DNA of 64,000 bases from Bradyrhizobium sp. CCGE-LA001 (GCF_000296215.2 NZ_CP013949.1:4333501-4397500), one strand, 5' to 3'; positions 15,380-24,000 are shown, counted from the stretch's first letter. Made by a program: numbers and translations. The notes: a model not told the origin generated them from the sequence alone.

Positions 15380-16807
15380 ATGACAGGACCCCAATCCAAC
15401 ATCGTGCACGTGATCGGCGCCGGCCTTGCCGGTTCCGAAGCCGCTTGGCAGGTGGCCAAGGCCGGCGTGCCCGTGGTGCTGCACGAGATGCGGCCGACCC
15501 GCATGACCGAGGCGCATCGCACCGACGGCCTTGCCGAGCTCGTTTGCTCCAATTCGTTCCGTTCGGACGATGCCGCCAACAATGCCGTCGGCCTGCTCCA
15601 TGCCGAGATGCGCCGGCTCGACTCGCTCATCATGCGCGCCGCCGATGCCAACCAGGTGCCTGCCGGCGGTGCCCTCGCCGTCGACCGCGAGGGCTTCTCG
15701 GCGGCCGTCACCAGGGCGCTCAACGACCATCCCTTGATCGAGATCGCCCGCGGCGAGGTCGCCGGCCTGCCTCCGGCCGACTGGCGCAACGTCATCGTCG
15801 CGACCGGCCCCCTCACCTCAGCCCCGCTGGCCGATGCCATCCGCGAGCTGACCGACGAGAACGCGCTCGCCTTCTTCGACGCGATCGCACCCATCGTGCA
15901 TCGCGAATCCATCGACATGTCGGTCGCCTGGTTCCAGTCGCGCTACGACAAGGTCGGCCCCGGCGGCAACGGCGCCGACTACATCAACTGCCCAATGACC
16001 AAGGAGCAGTATGACGGCTTCGTCGCCGCGCTGATCGCGGGCGAGAAGACCGAGTTCAAGGAGTGGGAGACCAACACGCCCTATTTCGACGGCTGCCTGC
16101 CGATCGAGGTGATGGCGGAGCGCGGCCCCGAGACGCTGCGCCATGGCCCGATGAAGCCGGTCGGCCTGACCAATCCGCACGATCCCACCACGAAAGCCTA
16201 TGCGATCGTGCAGCTGCGCCAGGACAACAAGCTCGGCACGCTCTACAACATCGTCGGCTTCCAGACGAAGCTGAAATATGGCGAGCAGCAGCGCATCTTC
16301 CGCACCATCCCCGGGCTCGAGAAGGCCGAGTTCGCCCGCCTCGGCGGTCTGCATCGCAACACCTTCCTCAACTCGCCCAAGCTGCTCGACGGCCAATTGC
16401 GCCTGCGCGCGCAGCCTCGGCTGCGTTTTGCCGGCCAGATGACGGGCTGTGAAGGCTATGTCGAATCCGCCAGCGTCGGCCTGATTGCCGGGCTCTATGC
16501 AGCCGCCGACGCGCGCGGCGAAACGCTGGCGAGTCCGCCGGGCACAACGGCGCTGGGATCCCTGCTCGGCCACATCACTGGCGGCCATATCGAGACCATC
16601 GAGCCGGGCACGCGCTCGTTCCAACCGATGAACATCAATTTCGGCCTGTTCCCGCCGCTCGCATCCGTGCCGACCAAGAAGCCCGACGGCACGCGGCTGC
16701 GCGGCAACGAGAAGACGGTGGCTAAGAAGCAGGCGATGAGCGCACGCGCGCTCGCCGATCTCGATCGCTGGATCGCCGATCACCTGCGCATTGCCGCCGC
16801 TGCGTGA
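15380..16807 (+). CDS. trmFO: Methylenetetrahydrofolate--tRNA-(uracil-5-)-methyltransferase
   Basis: 475 residues, the normal size of folate-dependent TrmFO. The FAD dinucleotide-binding motif is VHVIGAGLAGSEAAWQVAKA at residues 9-28. Then come the family signatures HEMRPTRMTEAHRTDGLAEL and VCSNSFRSDDAANNAVGLLH, the mid-domain NCPMTKEQYDGFV and VGFQTKLKYGEQQRIFRTIP, and GQMTGCEGYVESASVGLIAG, which contains the catalytic Cys region. It makes m5U54 in the T-loop of tRNAs, using methylene-THF and FADH2. The stop overlaps the GTG start of the next gene by 4 bases, so translation is coupled. Confidence 0.96.
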   Translation: MTGPQSNIVHVIGAGLAGSEAAWQVAKAGVPVVLHEMRPTRMTEAHRTDGLAELVCSNSFRSDDAANNAVGLLHAEMRRLDSLIMRAADANQVPAGGALAVDREGFSAAVTRALNDHPLIEIARGEVAGLPPADWRNVIVATGPLTSAPLADAIRELTDENALAFFDAIAPIVHRESIDMSVAWFQSRYDKVGPGGNGADYINCPMTKEQYDGFVAALIAGEKTEFKEWETNTPYFDGCLPIEVMAERGPETLRHGPMKPVGLTNPHDPTTKAYAIVQLRQDNKLGTLYNIVGFQTKLKYGEQQRIFRTIPGLEKAEFARLGGLHRNTFLNSPKLLDGQLRLRAQPRLRFAGQMTGCEGYVESASVGLIAGLYAAADARGETLASPPGTTALGSLLGHITGGHIETIEPGTRSFQPMNINFGLFPPLASVPTKKPDGTRLRGNEKTVAKKQAMSARALADLDRWIADHLRIAAAA

Positions 16808-17910
16808 GTTTGTCGATGAGCCTCCCCAAAGACGACGCCGCGGCACTCTCGGCGCGCTGGACCGAGGGCGTGCTGCTCAAGCGCGACGTGTTCTCGACGG
16901 TCGAGCGCGGCCGCTTCCGCAACGGCAAAGGCGAAGTCGATGCGGTGCTGCGCCGGCTCGATGAAGTGCCGTGGTGGTCATTCGCGCTGGCGCGCCATCT
17001 GTTCGCCCGCGAGAAGCATGCGCTCGCGCTCGCCAAAGGCCTCAATGTCGGTCCGGAGCTGCTATGGGCCGGCCGCCGCGCGCTGGTGCGCGGCTTCGTC
17101 GACGGCGTCGCGCTGCATCTGGCCAAGCCGCATGGCGACCTCGCCTATTTCCGCTCGGCCAAGGCCGCGCTGCGGCGGCTGCGCCGTGCCGGCATCTGCC
17201 ACAATGATCTCGCCAAGGAGCAGAACTGGCTGGTCGGCCGCGACGGCCGCGCTTACGTCACCGACTTCCAGCTCGCTGCCTGCTTCGCGCGGCGCGGCCG
17301 GCTCTACCGCATCCTGGCCTATGAAGACCTCAGGCATCTGCTCAAGCACAAGCGCTCCTATGCACCCGAGGCGCTGACGCCGCGCGAGCGAAAGATCCTG
17401 GCGAAGAAATCATTCGCCGCGAGCCTATGGCTCGCCACGGGCAAGAAGGTCTACCGCGCCATCACCCGCGGCCTGTTCAACTTCACCGACCGAGAAGGCG
17501 GCGGCCGCCGCCTGGTGAATGATGCCCCGGTGCTGGCGCAACTGATCCGCAAGAACCCGGCCGTACGCGACACCGCCATCGTCGCCTTCGCCGACCGCCG
17601 CTCGGGTGTCGGGCTCTATGCCTTCGTCGAAGCCGATCAGGTCACGCTCGAAGGCGAGCTCCGCAACGAGCTTGCGGCCGCCAAGGGCCCCAAGCCGCCG
17701 GAACACATCCAGGTCGTCCACGCGCTGCCCCGCGACTCAGGCGGCAAGCCGCGCACCGAAATCCTGCAACTGGTCGCCATGAACCAGCTCGACCTGATCG
17801 AGCCGATGATGAAGAACGACCAGGACCGCGCCTTCCTCAAGGACATCCTCGAGCAGCGCAAGAACCTGCGCGACCGCTTCAATTTCGAGGCGGACCTGCC
17901 GGCCGGCTAG
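16804..17910 (+). CDS. RIO-like serine/threonine kinase fused to AMP-binding-enzyme C-terminal-like domain
   Basis: 368 residues starting at a GTG that overlaps the trmFO stop (GTGA); ATG 16816 is an alternative. Residues about 20-225 are a minimal kinase-like fold. LLKRDVFSTVERGRF resembles a glycine-poor P-loop, REKHALALAKGL may hold the ATP lysine, HNDLAKEQNWLV (133-144) is the catalytic loop with Asp135, and YVTDFQLA (151-158) replaces DFG with DFQ. Residues about 245-330 match the mobile C-terminal lid of acyl-CoA synthetases: RDTAIVAFADRRSGVGLYAF, then VVHALPRDSGGKPRTEIL, with a Lys at the position of the catalytic lysine. The order of the two parts is unusual. Co-translation with trmFO suggests shared expression, not necessarily shared function. 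Kinase activity is untested. Confidence 0.75.
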   Translation: MSLSMSLPKDDAAALSARWTEGVLLKRDVFSTVERGRFRNGKGEVDAVLRRLDEVPWWSFALARHLFAREKHALALAKGLNVGPELLWAGRRALVRGFVDGVALHLAKPHGDLAYFRSAKAALRRLRRAGICHNDLAKEQNWLVGRDGRAYVTDFQLAACFARRGRLYRILAYEDLRHLLKHKRSYAPEALTPRERKILAKKSFAASLWLATGKKVYRAITRGLFNFTDREGGGRRLVNDAPVLAQLIRKNPAVRDTAIVAFADRRSGVGLYAFVEADQVTLEGELRNELAAAKGPKPPEHIQVVHALPRDSGGKPRTEILQLVAMNQLDLIEPMMKNDQDRAFLKDILEQRKNLRDRFNFEADLPAG

Positions 17911-18004
17911 AGCGTGATCCGTGCCTTGAAGCGTCCACATTGCCAATAGAGAAGCGGTCAAATAATTCGGGCTTGGCGGGGTCATGGGCACTCGGGGGAC
18001 TGTG

Positions 18005-18556
18005 ATGCGTTGCTTGGCTGGCGCTCTGACCGCCGGCCTTCTGCTGCTGACCGCCGCCCCCGCGATGGCTGACACTCCGGCCGAACTGATCTCGAATTTC
18101 CGTCTCAAGCATGGTGAGGTCCGCGTCGTGCGCGACGCCACGCTGGACCGCATCGCCATGGACCAAGCCCGTGCGATGGCGGCCAAGGACGATCTCAGCC
18201 ACGATGCGCTCGGCCCGTTCAATCGCCGGGTCGCGCCCGCCGGCGCGGGCCGCGCCGCCGAGAACATCGCCTACGGCTACGACAATTTCGAGAAGACGCT
18301 GGGACAGTGGATCGACTCGTCCGGCCACCGCAAGAACCTGTTGCTGCACAACGCCTCCCGCGTCGGCATCGCAAGCGCCAAGACGGCCAGCGGCAAGCGC
18401 ACCTATTGGGCGATGGTGATCGCCGGCGACTACGAGCCGAAAGGCAAGAAGAAGAAGGACAAGGAGCCGCTGGTTGCCGTGAAGCGGGAGGTCGCGCCCA
18501 CAAGCAAGCCGAAACCGAGCAATTGTCACGTCAAGCTGCTCGGCCTCTGCATCTGA
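18005..18556 (+). CDS. CAP (SCP/PR-1) domain secreted protein
   Basis: 183 residues from the ATG at 18005, chosen because GGGGGA precedes it at good spacing and it opens directly on a signal peptide (MRCLAGALTAGLLLLTAAPA, cleavage near AMAD); an ATG at 17984 is in frame. The CAP domain shows LISNFRLKHGEVRVV, QARAMAAKDDLSHDALGPF, ENIAYGYDNFEKTLGQWIDS and SGHRKNLLLHNASRVGIASA, including the His and Glu of the CAP cavity. A Lys-rich tail (GKKKKDKEPLV) leads to NCHVKLLGLCI with two Cys. Bacterial CAP proteins are envelope or secreted proteins of mostly unknown activity. Confidence 0.9.
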   Translation: MRCLAGALTAGLLLLTAAPAMADTPAELISNFRLKHGEVRVVRDATLDRIAMDQARAMAAKDDLSHDALGPFNRRVAPAGAGRAAENIAYGYDNFEKTLGQWIDSSGHRKNLLLHNASRVGIASAKTASGKRTYWAMVIAGDYEPKGKKKKDKEPLVAVKREVAPTSKPKPSNCHVKLLGLCI

Positions 18557-18568
18557 GGCGAGACCGTC

Positions 18569-19042
18569 TCAGCCGCGGCGCGCGGCTTCGATCGCGGCGA
18601 CGTCGATCTTCGTCATCCCCATCATCGCATCGAAGGCGCGCTTGGCCTCCGTGCCACCGGCGGCCAACGCTTCGGTCAGCACCCGCGGCGTGATCTGCCA
18701 GGAAACGCCCCACCTGTCCTTGCACCAGCCGCAGGCGCTCTCCTGCCCGCCATTTCCGACGATGGCGTTCCAGTAGCGGTCGGTTTCCGCCTGGTCGTCG
18801 GTCGCGATCTGGAACGAGAAGGCTTCGTTGTGCTTGAAGACGGGTCCGCCGTTGAGCCCGAGGCAGGCAACGCCTGCCACGGTGAATTCGACGGTCAGGA
18901 CATCGCCCGCCTTGCCCGACGGGTAATCGCTGGGCGCGCGATGAACCGCACTCACCGCGCTGTCGGGAAACGTCTCGGCGTAGAAGCGGGCCGCGGCTTC
19001 AGCATCCTTGTCGTACCAGAGGCAGATCGTGTTCTTTGCCAT
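18569..19042 (-). CDS. VOC family protein, PhnB/3-demethylubiquinone methyltransferase-like
   Basis: 157 residues from an ATG behind AGGGAA. It matches the PhnB_MTxx/Glo_EDI fold: NTICLWYDKDAEAAARFYAE, FPDSAVSAVHRAPSDYPSGK, LTVEFTVAGVACLGLNGGPV, then AETDRYWNAIVGNGGQESAC and GWCKDRWGVSWQITPRVLTE. Despite the old name, such proteins are vicinal-oxygen-chelate fold proteins with no proven methyltransferase activity. It is convergent with the CAP gene; the cytoplasmic function is unknown. Confidence 0.9.
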   Translation of the reverse strand: MAKNTICLWYDKDAEAAARFYAETFPDSAVSAVHRAPSDYPSGKAGDVLTVEFTVAGVACLGLNGGPVFKHNEAFSFQIATDDQAETDRYWNAIVGNGGQESACGWCKDRWGVSWQITPRVLTEALAAGGTEAKRAFDAMMGMTKIDVAAIEAARRG

Positions 19043-19190
19043 TGGGTATTCCCTGTCGTTCCGTGCCAAATTGCGCTTCCGATCAGCATAGGCATCCCGA
19101 CCGGCATGCTCCAGCCGGAACAGTCATTTGCCCGAGCTTGCTCGCGTGCGTCATTGTGTCTACGAGGAACCTGACGATGGAGGCTCTGAC

Positions 19191-20369
19191 GTGATCGACA
19201 TCGACCGAATGCGTGCCGACACGCCTGCTGCCTCCCGGCTCGCGTATCTCCACAATGCCGGGGCGGCTCTGATGCCCGCACCCGTCGTCGCGGCGATGAA
19301 GGGACATATCGATCTCGAGAGCGAGATCGGCGGCTATGCCGCTGCCGATCACGAGTCCGATCGGCTCGAAGCAATTTACGGTTCAGTGGCCCGGCTCCTG
19401 AACGCCGCGCCCGAAGAGATTGCCCTGGTGGAGAACGCGACGGTTGCCTGGCAGATGGCGTTCTACTCGCTTCCATTTCGAGAGGGCGACCGGATCCTGA
19501 CCGCCGAAGCGGAGTACGCCGCCAACTATGTTGCGTTCCTTCAGGTTGCCCAGCGCACAGGCGCAGTCATCGATGTAGTGCCGAGCGACGCGACGGGCGA
19601 ACTCGATGTCGGCGCGCTCGAACGCATGATCGACGAGCGCGTGAAGCTGATCGCCATCACCTGGGTTCCGACCAATGGCGGGCTGGTCAATCCCGCGGCG
19701 GCTGTCGGCAGGATTGCGCGAGCGCACGGCATTCCTTACCTGCTCGACGCCTGCCAGGCCGTCGGCCAGATGGCGGTCGATGTCGAAACGATCGGTTGCG
19801 ACATGCTGTCGGCCACGGGACGCAAATTCCTGCGTGGGCCGCGCGGCACGGGCTTTCTCTATGTCCGTCGCGCGCTATTGCAGCAGCTCGAGCCGCCCAT
19901 GATCGATCATTTCGCGGCTCCCTGGGTTTCGCGAGATTCCTATCAACTGCGCGACGACGCACGCCGCTTCGAGACCTGGGAGAACAACTACGCGGCCCGG
20001 CTGGGGCTAGGCGCGGCGGTCGACTATGCCCTCGACATCGGAATGGCCTCGATCGAGCAGCGCTGCCGTGGGCTCGCGGAGCGTCTTCGCACTGGCCTTG
20101 CCGCCATCCCCGGCATCACCATTCGTGATCTCGGACGCCGTCCGGGCGCTATCGTCAGCTTCACCGTGGACGGACATGAGGCCGACACCATCGTCAGCAG
20201 TGCCGCTGCAGCCGGCATCACGATCGGCGCGTCAGATCCGGAGAGCACCCGCATTGATGCCGAAACGCGCTCGCTACCGCCACTCGTCCGCGCCTCCCCG
20301 CATTACTACAACACCGAAGCCGAGATTGATCGCCTCATCGACCACCTCGCAAGCGTCGCACGGCGATGA
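19191..20369 (+). CDS. Class V aminotransferase (PLP-dependent, cysteine desulfurase-like fold)
   Basis: 392 residues from a GTG at 19191 with GGAGG seven bases upstream; an ATG at 19128 is in frame but unsupported. Class V features: LAYLHNAGAALMPAPVVAAM, EIALVENATVAWQMAFYSLP, ITWVPTNGGLVNPAAAVGRI, YLLDACQAVGQMAVDV (PLP-ring Asp) and the Schiff-base Lys in LSATGRKFLRGPRGTGFLYV. A C-terminal VRASPHYYNTEAEIDRLIDH closes the fold. Ergothioneine lyase (EgtE) and isopenicillin epimerase-like proteins share this shape, but no egt gene is near. Substrate unassigned. Confidence 0.85.
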   Translation: MIDIDRMRADTPAASRLAYLHNAGAALMPAPVVAAMKGHIDLESEIGGYAAADHESDRLEAIYGSVARLLNAAPEEIALVENATVAWQMAFYSLPFREGDRILTAEAEYAANYVAFLQVAQRTGAVIDVVPSDATGELDVGALERMIDERVKLIAITWVPTNGGLVNPAAAVGRIARAHGIPYLLDACQAVGQMAVDVETIGCDMLSATGRKFLRGPRGTGFLYVRRALLQQLEPPMIDHFAAPWVSRDSYQLRDDARRFETWENNYAARLGLGAAVDYALDIGMASIEQRCRGLAERLRTGLAAIPGITIRDLGRRPGAIVSFTVDGHEADTIVSSAAAAGITIGASDPESTRIDAETRSLPPLVRASPHYYNTEAEIDRLIDHLASVARR

Positions 20370-20376
20370 TGGCACG

Positions 20377-21621
20377 TCAGGTGCAGCGCGCGCTCAATCC
20401 GGACGCACTGAGCTTTGCCATGACCTCATCGAGATGCGCGGCATCGCGGGTCTCGATGACGAGTTGCAGCAGCGTCGCCTTCGCCGGCAGGTCCGAGAAC
20501 GTCCGCTGATGCGAGACCTCGATGATGTTGGCGCCGGCTTCGGCCAATAGCGCTGCCACTGCGGCGAGCTGCCCGGGCCGGTCGGGGATATCGAGCGACA
20601 ATTGGGTCAGCCGTCCCTCCCGCGCGAGTTCGCGCGTGAGGACGGAGGCGATCAGCCTGGTATCGATGTTGCCGCCGCTCAGCACCAGGCCCACTTTCTG
20701 GCCGGCAAAGCGAGATGAATCCGACATCAGCGCGGCAAGGCCCGCGGCGCCGGCGCCCTCGACCACCGTCTTCTCGATCGAGATCAGGGTCGCGACCGCG
20801 CGCTCGAGCTCGGCTTCATTGACGAGCGCGATGTCGTCGACGAGACGGCGGATGATTTCGGTGGTGATCTTGCCCGGAGATTTGACCGCGATGCCTTCGG
20901 CAAGCGTGTCGCCGCGCGCCGGCAGGTTGCCATCATGGATGGCGTTGTACATCGAGGGATAGAGCCAGGCCTCGACGCCCAATATCCGCACCGAAGGCTT
21001 GATCGACTTCGCCGCAATGGCGGTGCCGCTGATCAGCCCACCGCCGCCGATCGGCACGACCAGCGTGTCGAGCTCCGGCACGGCCTTCAGCATCTCCAGC
21101 CCGACGGTGCCCTGCCCCGCGATGACGAGCGGATCGTCGTAGGGATGGACGAAGATCATGCCGCGGGCTTCGCCGTGACTGCGCGCGAACGCGGCCGCCT
21201 CCTCCAGCGTCGCACCGGTGACCACCACCTCCGCGCCGTGATGCCGGGTGTTCTCGACCTTCACCATGGGCGTGCCCACGGGCATGACGATGGTTGCGGG
21301 GATGCCGAGACGCTTGGCGTGATAGGCGACACCCTGCGCATGGTTGCCCGCCGACATCGCGATGACGCCCCGCGCACGCTCCTCGGACGTCAGCGCCGTG
21401 AGCCGATTGAGGGCGCCGCGCTCCTTGAACGAGGAGGTGAACTGCAGGTTCTCGAATTTGAGCCAGATGTCGCAGCCGCAGATGCTGCTCAGCGTCCGGC
21501 TGTAGCTGCAGGGCGTCTCGACAACGGCACCGTGGATGACCTTGGCGGCGGCGTGAATGTCGCCGGGAGCGACCGCAAGGCCGCTGAGATCGCAGGACGT
21601 GATTTGGGACAAGTCGGCCAT
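20377..21621 (-). CDS. ilvA: Threonine ammonia-lyase (dehydratase) with ACT domain
   Basis: 414 residues, fold type II PLP enzyme. The PLP Lys is in FTSSFKERGALNRL and the phosphate-binding loop is VPIGGGGLISGTAIAAKSIK. MSAGNHAQGVAYHAKRLGIP, with the SAGNHAQG signature, binds substrate. The last about 75 residues (TQLSLDIPDRPGQLAAVAAL and the rest) form a single ACT regulatory domain, as in the TIGR01127-type enzymes, not the paired regulatory domain of E. coli IlvA. It deaminates threonine to 2-oxobutanoate for isoleucine synthesis or catabolism. It is convergent with the aminotransferase, 7 bases between stops. IlvD of the same pathway is at 46.8-48.5 kb. Confidence 0.93.
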   Translation of the reverse strand: MADLSQITSCDLSGLAVAPGDIHAAAKVIHGAVVETPCSYSRTLSSICGCDIWLKFENLQFTSSFKERGALNRLTALTSEERARGVIAMSAGNHAQGVAYHAKRLGIPATIVMPVGTPMVKVENTRHHGAEVVVTGATLEEAAAFARSHGEARGMIFVHPYDDPLVIAGQGTVGLEMLKAVPELDTLVVPIGGGGLISGTAIAAKSIKPSVRILGVEAWLYPSMYNAIHDGNLPARGDTLAEGIAVKSPGKITTEIIRRLVDDIALVNEAELERAVATLISIEKTVVEGAGAAGLAALMSDSSRFAGQKVGLVLSGGNIDTRLIASVLTRELAREGRLTQLSLDIPDRPGQLAAVAALLAEAGANIIEVSHQRTFSDLPAKATLLQLVIETRDAAHLDEVMAKLSASGLSARCT

Positions 21622-21666
21622 GGGACAGCATAGAGCATTTGCACGGCCCGGGCGACCAGCCGACCG

Positions 21667-22530
21667 CTATTTGGTAAATTCCCGGGAACGTGAAGCCCGC
21701 CAAAGGGTCCACAGCGTGCGCAGCCGCGAGGCCGGCAGCAGCGCAAACGGATTGCGCCCCGCCCGCGACAGGCGCTTGAGTTCGGCCCGCACCTGGCTCA
21801 GCGGCAGGAACGCGGGGCGCATTGAGGGCGGCACGTCCGGCAGCAGCGACAGCGCCGTCGTCAAATGCTGCTGTGCCTCAGCCGCAAGCTGTTCCAGCGC
21901 CGCACGCACGGCTGGCGTCTCCTTGCCGACGAACACATCCTCCATGTTGCAGTCGTGGTTCGCCAGCACCTGCTGCGGCACGAACAATTGCCGGTGCGCG
22001 GCATCGCGCGGCAGATTGGCGATGACCTGAACGATGCCCTGCGCCAGTCCGGCATGGCGGGCGAGATGCTCGACTGCTGCCGATGGCGGTGCCAGGACCT
22101 GTGCCGCGAGACCGAACAGCGCCGAAGAAGTCGCAGCCAGATAGCCCTCCAGCGCCGCCATGGTCGGCATCGGATCGTTGTAGAGATCGAACTGGTGCTC
22201 GTCGGCGAGCAGCGACAGCGGTTCGACCGGCAGGTCATAATCGCGGATGGCGCGAAGCAGCTCGGCCGCGACCGGATTGCCCTCGGCGCTGCCGTGAACC
22301 TGCCCCGACAGCATGTCGGTCCACCATTGCAGGCGAATCTCGCCGGGCAAGGGCTGGCTCACCTGGTCGCGGACGCGCACGATCTCGACATTGAAGGCAT
22401 AGAGCGCCAGTAGCGCGCGGCGCTCGGCGGCAGGCACGAACAGTGTCGCGACATAGCGCGGGAAGTCGTGGCTGCGCACCAGATCGGCGCAGAAAGCAGC
22501 CGAGTCGGGCGCCTGCGCGGTGCTGCTCAT
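21667..22530 (-). CDS. Squalene/phytoene synthase-family protein, NDUFAF6-like
   Basis: 287 residues. The opening (FPRYVATLFVPAAERRALLA, then LYAFNVEIVRVRDQVSQPLP and GEIRLQWWTDML) is that of the non-carotenogenic branch of the family, whose mitochondrial member NDUFAF6 assists respiratory complex I assembly. True synthases need two Asp-rich motifs. Here only DEHQFDLYNDP stands in the first, and AGLAQGIVQVIANLPRDAAH replaces the second, so prenyl-transferase activity is doubtful. The start overlaps the stop of the Mth938-like gene by 4 bases. No carotenoid or hopanoid genes are near, which supports the assembly-factor reading. Confidence 0.8.
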   Translation of the reverse strand: MSSTAQAPDSAAFCADLVRSHDFPRYVATLFVPAAERRALLALYAFNVEIVRVRDQVSQPLPGEIRLQWWTDMLSGQVHGSAEGNPVAAELLRAIRDYDLPVEPLSLLADEHQFDLYNDPMPTMAALEGYLAATSSALFGLAAQVLAPPSAAVEHLARHAGLAQGIVQVIANLPRDAAHRQLFVPQQVLANHDCNMEDVFVGKETPAVRAALEQLAAEAQQHLTTALSLLPDVPPSMRPAFLPLSQVRAELKRLSRAGRNPFALLPASRLRTLWTLWRASRSREFTK

Positions 22531-22910
22531 GGTACCGCGATCAGCGCAGCCGCGACGCGCCGCCGCTCGCCGATCATGATGTTATAGGTGCGCACGGCAG
22601 GGCCGGTCTGCATCGTGTCCAGCACCACCCTCACCGCCTTGAGAGCCTGGCGCAGCTCCGGCGGCGGCAGCCAGAGCCCGGTTCCAGTGCCGACCAGAAG
22701 GGTGTCGATGCCGTTGGCAGCCGCGAACACCCGGTCCAGCGAGTAGCGGTCGATCTTCGCGGGATCGTTCACGTCCCAGGCCCAGATCGCATCCGGCAAG
22801 CACAACAGCGATCCCCGATGCGACATGCCGGCAAAGGCGAAGCCGCCTTTGCCATAGGCCTCGATCGGCGCCGAGCGCGGGAAATGCGGTGCGTTGGGAT
22901 CGCCGGCCAT
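22527..22910 (-). CDS. Mth938-like domain protein, NDUFAF3 homologue
   Basis: 127 residues. The Mth938/DUF498 fold is visible: PIEAYGKGGFAFAGMSHRGS, LCLPDAIWAWDVNDPAKIDR, AAANGIDTLLVGTGTGLWLP and VVLDTMQTGPAVRTYNIMIG, ending RRRVAAALIAVP. The VGTG turn and MxTxxAxRTYN segment are the usual signatures. The mitochondrial homologue NDUFAF3 is a complex I assembly factor. The gene follows secF after a 26-bp palindrome and is translationally coupled to the NDUFAF6-like gene. A role in membrane-complex assembly is inference from homologues and linkage. Confidence 0.88.
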   Translation of the reverse strand: MAGDPNAPHFPRSAPIEAYGKGGFAFAGMSHRGSLLCLPDAIWAWDVNDPAKIDRYSLDRVFAAANGIDTLLVGTGTGLWLPPPELRQALKAVRVVLDTMQTGPAVRTYNIMIGERRRVAAALIAVP

Positions 22911-22933
22911 GAGCTTCGTCCGAATGGGCTTAC

Positions 22934-22959
22934 TGCCCTCGCAAACGTTTGCGAGGGCA
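22934..22959. terminator. Perfect 26-bp palindrome between secF and Mth938-like gene
   Basis: TGCCCTCGCAAAC (22934-22946) is followed directly by its exact reverse complement (22947-22959). It begins 11 bases after the secF stop and ends 23 bases before the next start. RNA from either strand would fold into a strong hairpin. There is no U-run on the minus strand, so it may be an attenuating or stabilising hairpin or an operator, not a classic terminator. Confidence 0.6.
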
Positions 22960-22970
22960 TGCGGTTCGGA

Positions 22971-23990
22971 TCATGCCTTGCTTTTCTTCGCCGGCGTATC
23001 CGTGTCGGGCGCGTCTTCGCGATGCTCGCCGACGCCGAGATAGATCAGGATCGGCGCCGCAATGAAGATCGAGGTATAGGTGCCAACCAGCACCACGCCG
23101 AACATCATCACCGCGGTGAAGCTGTGGATGGCGTGACCGCCGAACAGCAGCAGCGCGAGCAGGGCCAGCGTGACCGTGACGTGGGTGATGATCGAGCGCG
23201 ACAGCGTCGAGTTGATGGACTCGTTGAGCAGCTGCGGCATCGGCATCTTCTTGTAGCGCCGCAGCATTTCGCGGATGCGATCGTAGATGACGACGGTGTC
23301 GTTGAGCGAATAGCCGAGAATGGTCAGAAGCGCGGCGATGCTGGTCAGGTCGAAATCGACCTGGCTGATCGACATGAAGCCGATGGTCAACACGATGTCG
23401 TGCACGTTGGCGATCATGGCGCCCAGGGCGAACTGCCATTCGAACCGGAACCAGAGATAGATCAGGATTCCGATGATCGCGAACATCAGGCCGAGCATGC
23501 CGAAGGCCAGCAATTCGCCGGAGACGCGCGGGCCGACCACCTCGACGCGGCGATATTCGACGGAATCGCCAAGCGCGGTGCGAACCTTCTGCACGGCTTC
23601 CTGCTGGGCGGCGTCGCCACCCGGCTGCTCCGCGACGCGGATCAGGACGTTCTCGGCATCGCCGATTTGCTGAATCTGGACTTCGCCCAGGCGCAGGCCA
23701 TCCAGCGTCGTGCGCATCACCGCAATGTCGGCGGGGCCCGACTTCGACCTGACCTCCAGCAGCGTGCCGCCGCGAAAATCGATGCCGAAATTCAGCCCAT
23801 GGGTGAAGAACAGCACGATTGCGACGATCGACAACGCGGCCGAGATCGGAAAGCTGATGCGGCGGAAACGCGTGAAGTCGAAATGCGTATCGTCGGGGAC
23901 GATGCGCAGCGACGGCAGCCAGCCAAACGCCGCGACCACGGTGAGAATGGCAATGAGGACGCCGAGCCCGATGAGAACGGTCTGAGTCAC
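22971..23990 (-). CDS. secF: Protein translocase subunit SecF
   Basis: 339 residues, six membrane helices. Signature FDFTRFRRISFPISAALSIV is the first helix entry, and GLNFGIDFRGGTLLEVRSKS is the conserved D1 motif. A periplasmic P4-like domain follows (QIQQIGDAENVLIRVAEQPG), then the SecD/SecF/RND core ISQVDFDLTSIAALLTILGY with SLNDTVVIYDRIRE. With SecD and YajC it uses the proton gradient to complete preprotein export. It starts 10 bases after secD. A C-terminal Asp/Lys-rich tail (EHREDAPDTDTPAKKSKA) is typical of alphaproteobacteria. Confidence 0.97.
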   Translation of the reverse strand: MTQTVLIGLGVLIAILTVVAAFGWLPSLRIVPDDTHFDFTRFRRISFPISAALSIVAIVLFFTHGLNFGIDFRGGTLLEVRSKSGPADIAVMRTTLDGLRLGEVQIQQIGDAENVLIRVAEQPGGDAAQQEAVQKVRTALGDSVEYRRVEVVGPRVSGELLAFGMLGLMFAIIGILIYLWFRFEWQFALGAMIANVHDIVLTIGFMSISQVDFDLTSIAALLTILGYSLNDTVVIYDRIREMLRRYKKMPMPQLLNESINSTLSRSIITHVTVTLALLALLLFGGHAIHSFTAVMMFGVVLVGTYTSIFIAAPILIYLGVGEHREDAPDTDTPAKKSKA

Positions 23991-24000
23991 GATCAGGCTC

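Noticed and set aside
21667..22530. True phytoene/squalene synthase for carotenoids or hopanoids
   Set aside because: Second Asp-rich motif missing and no isoprenoid genes nearby; an assembly-factor-like role fits better.
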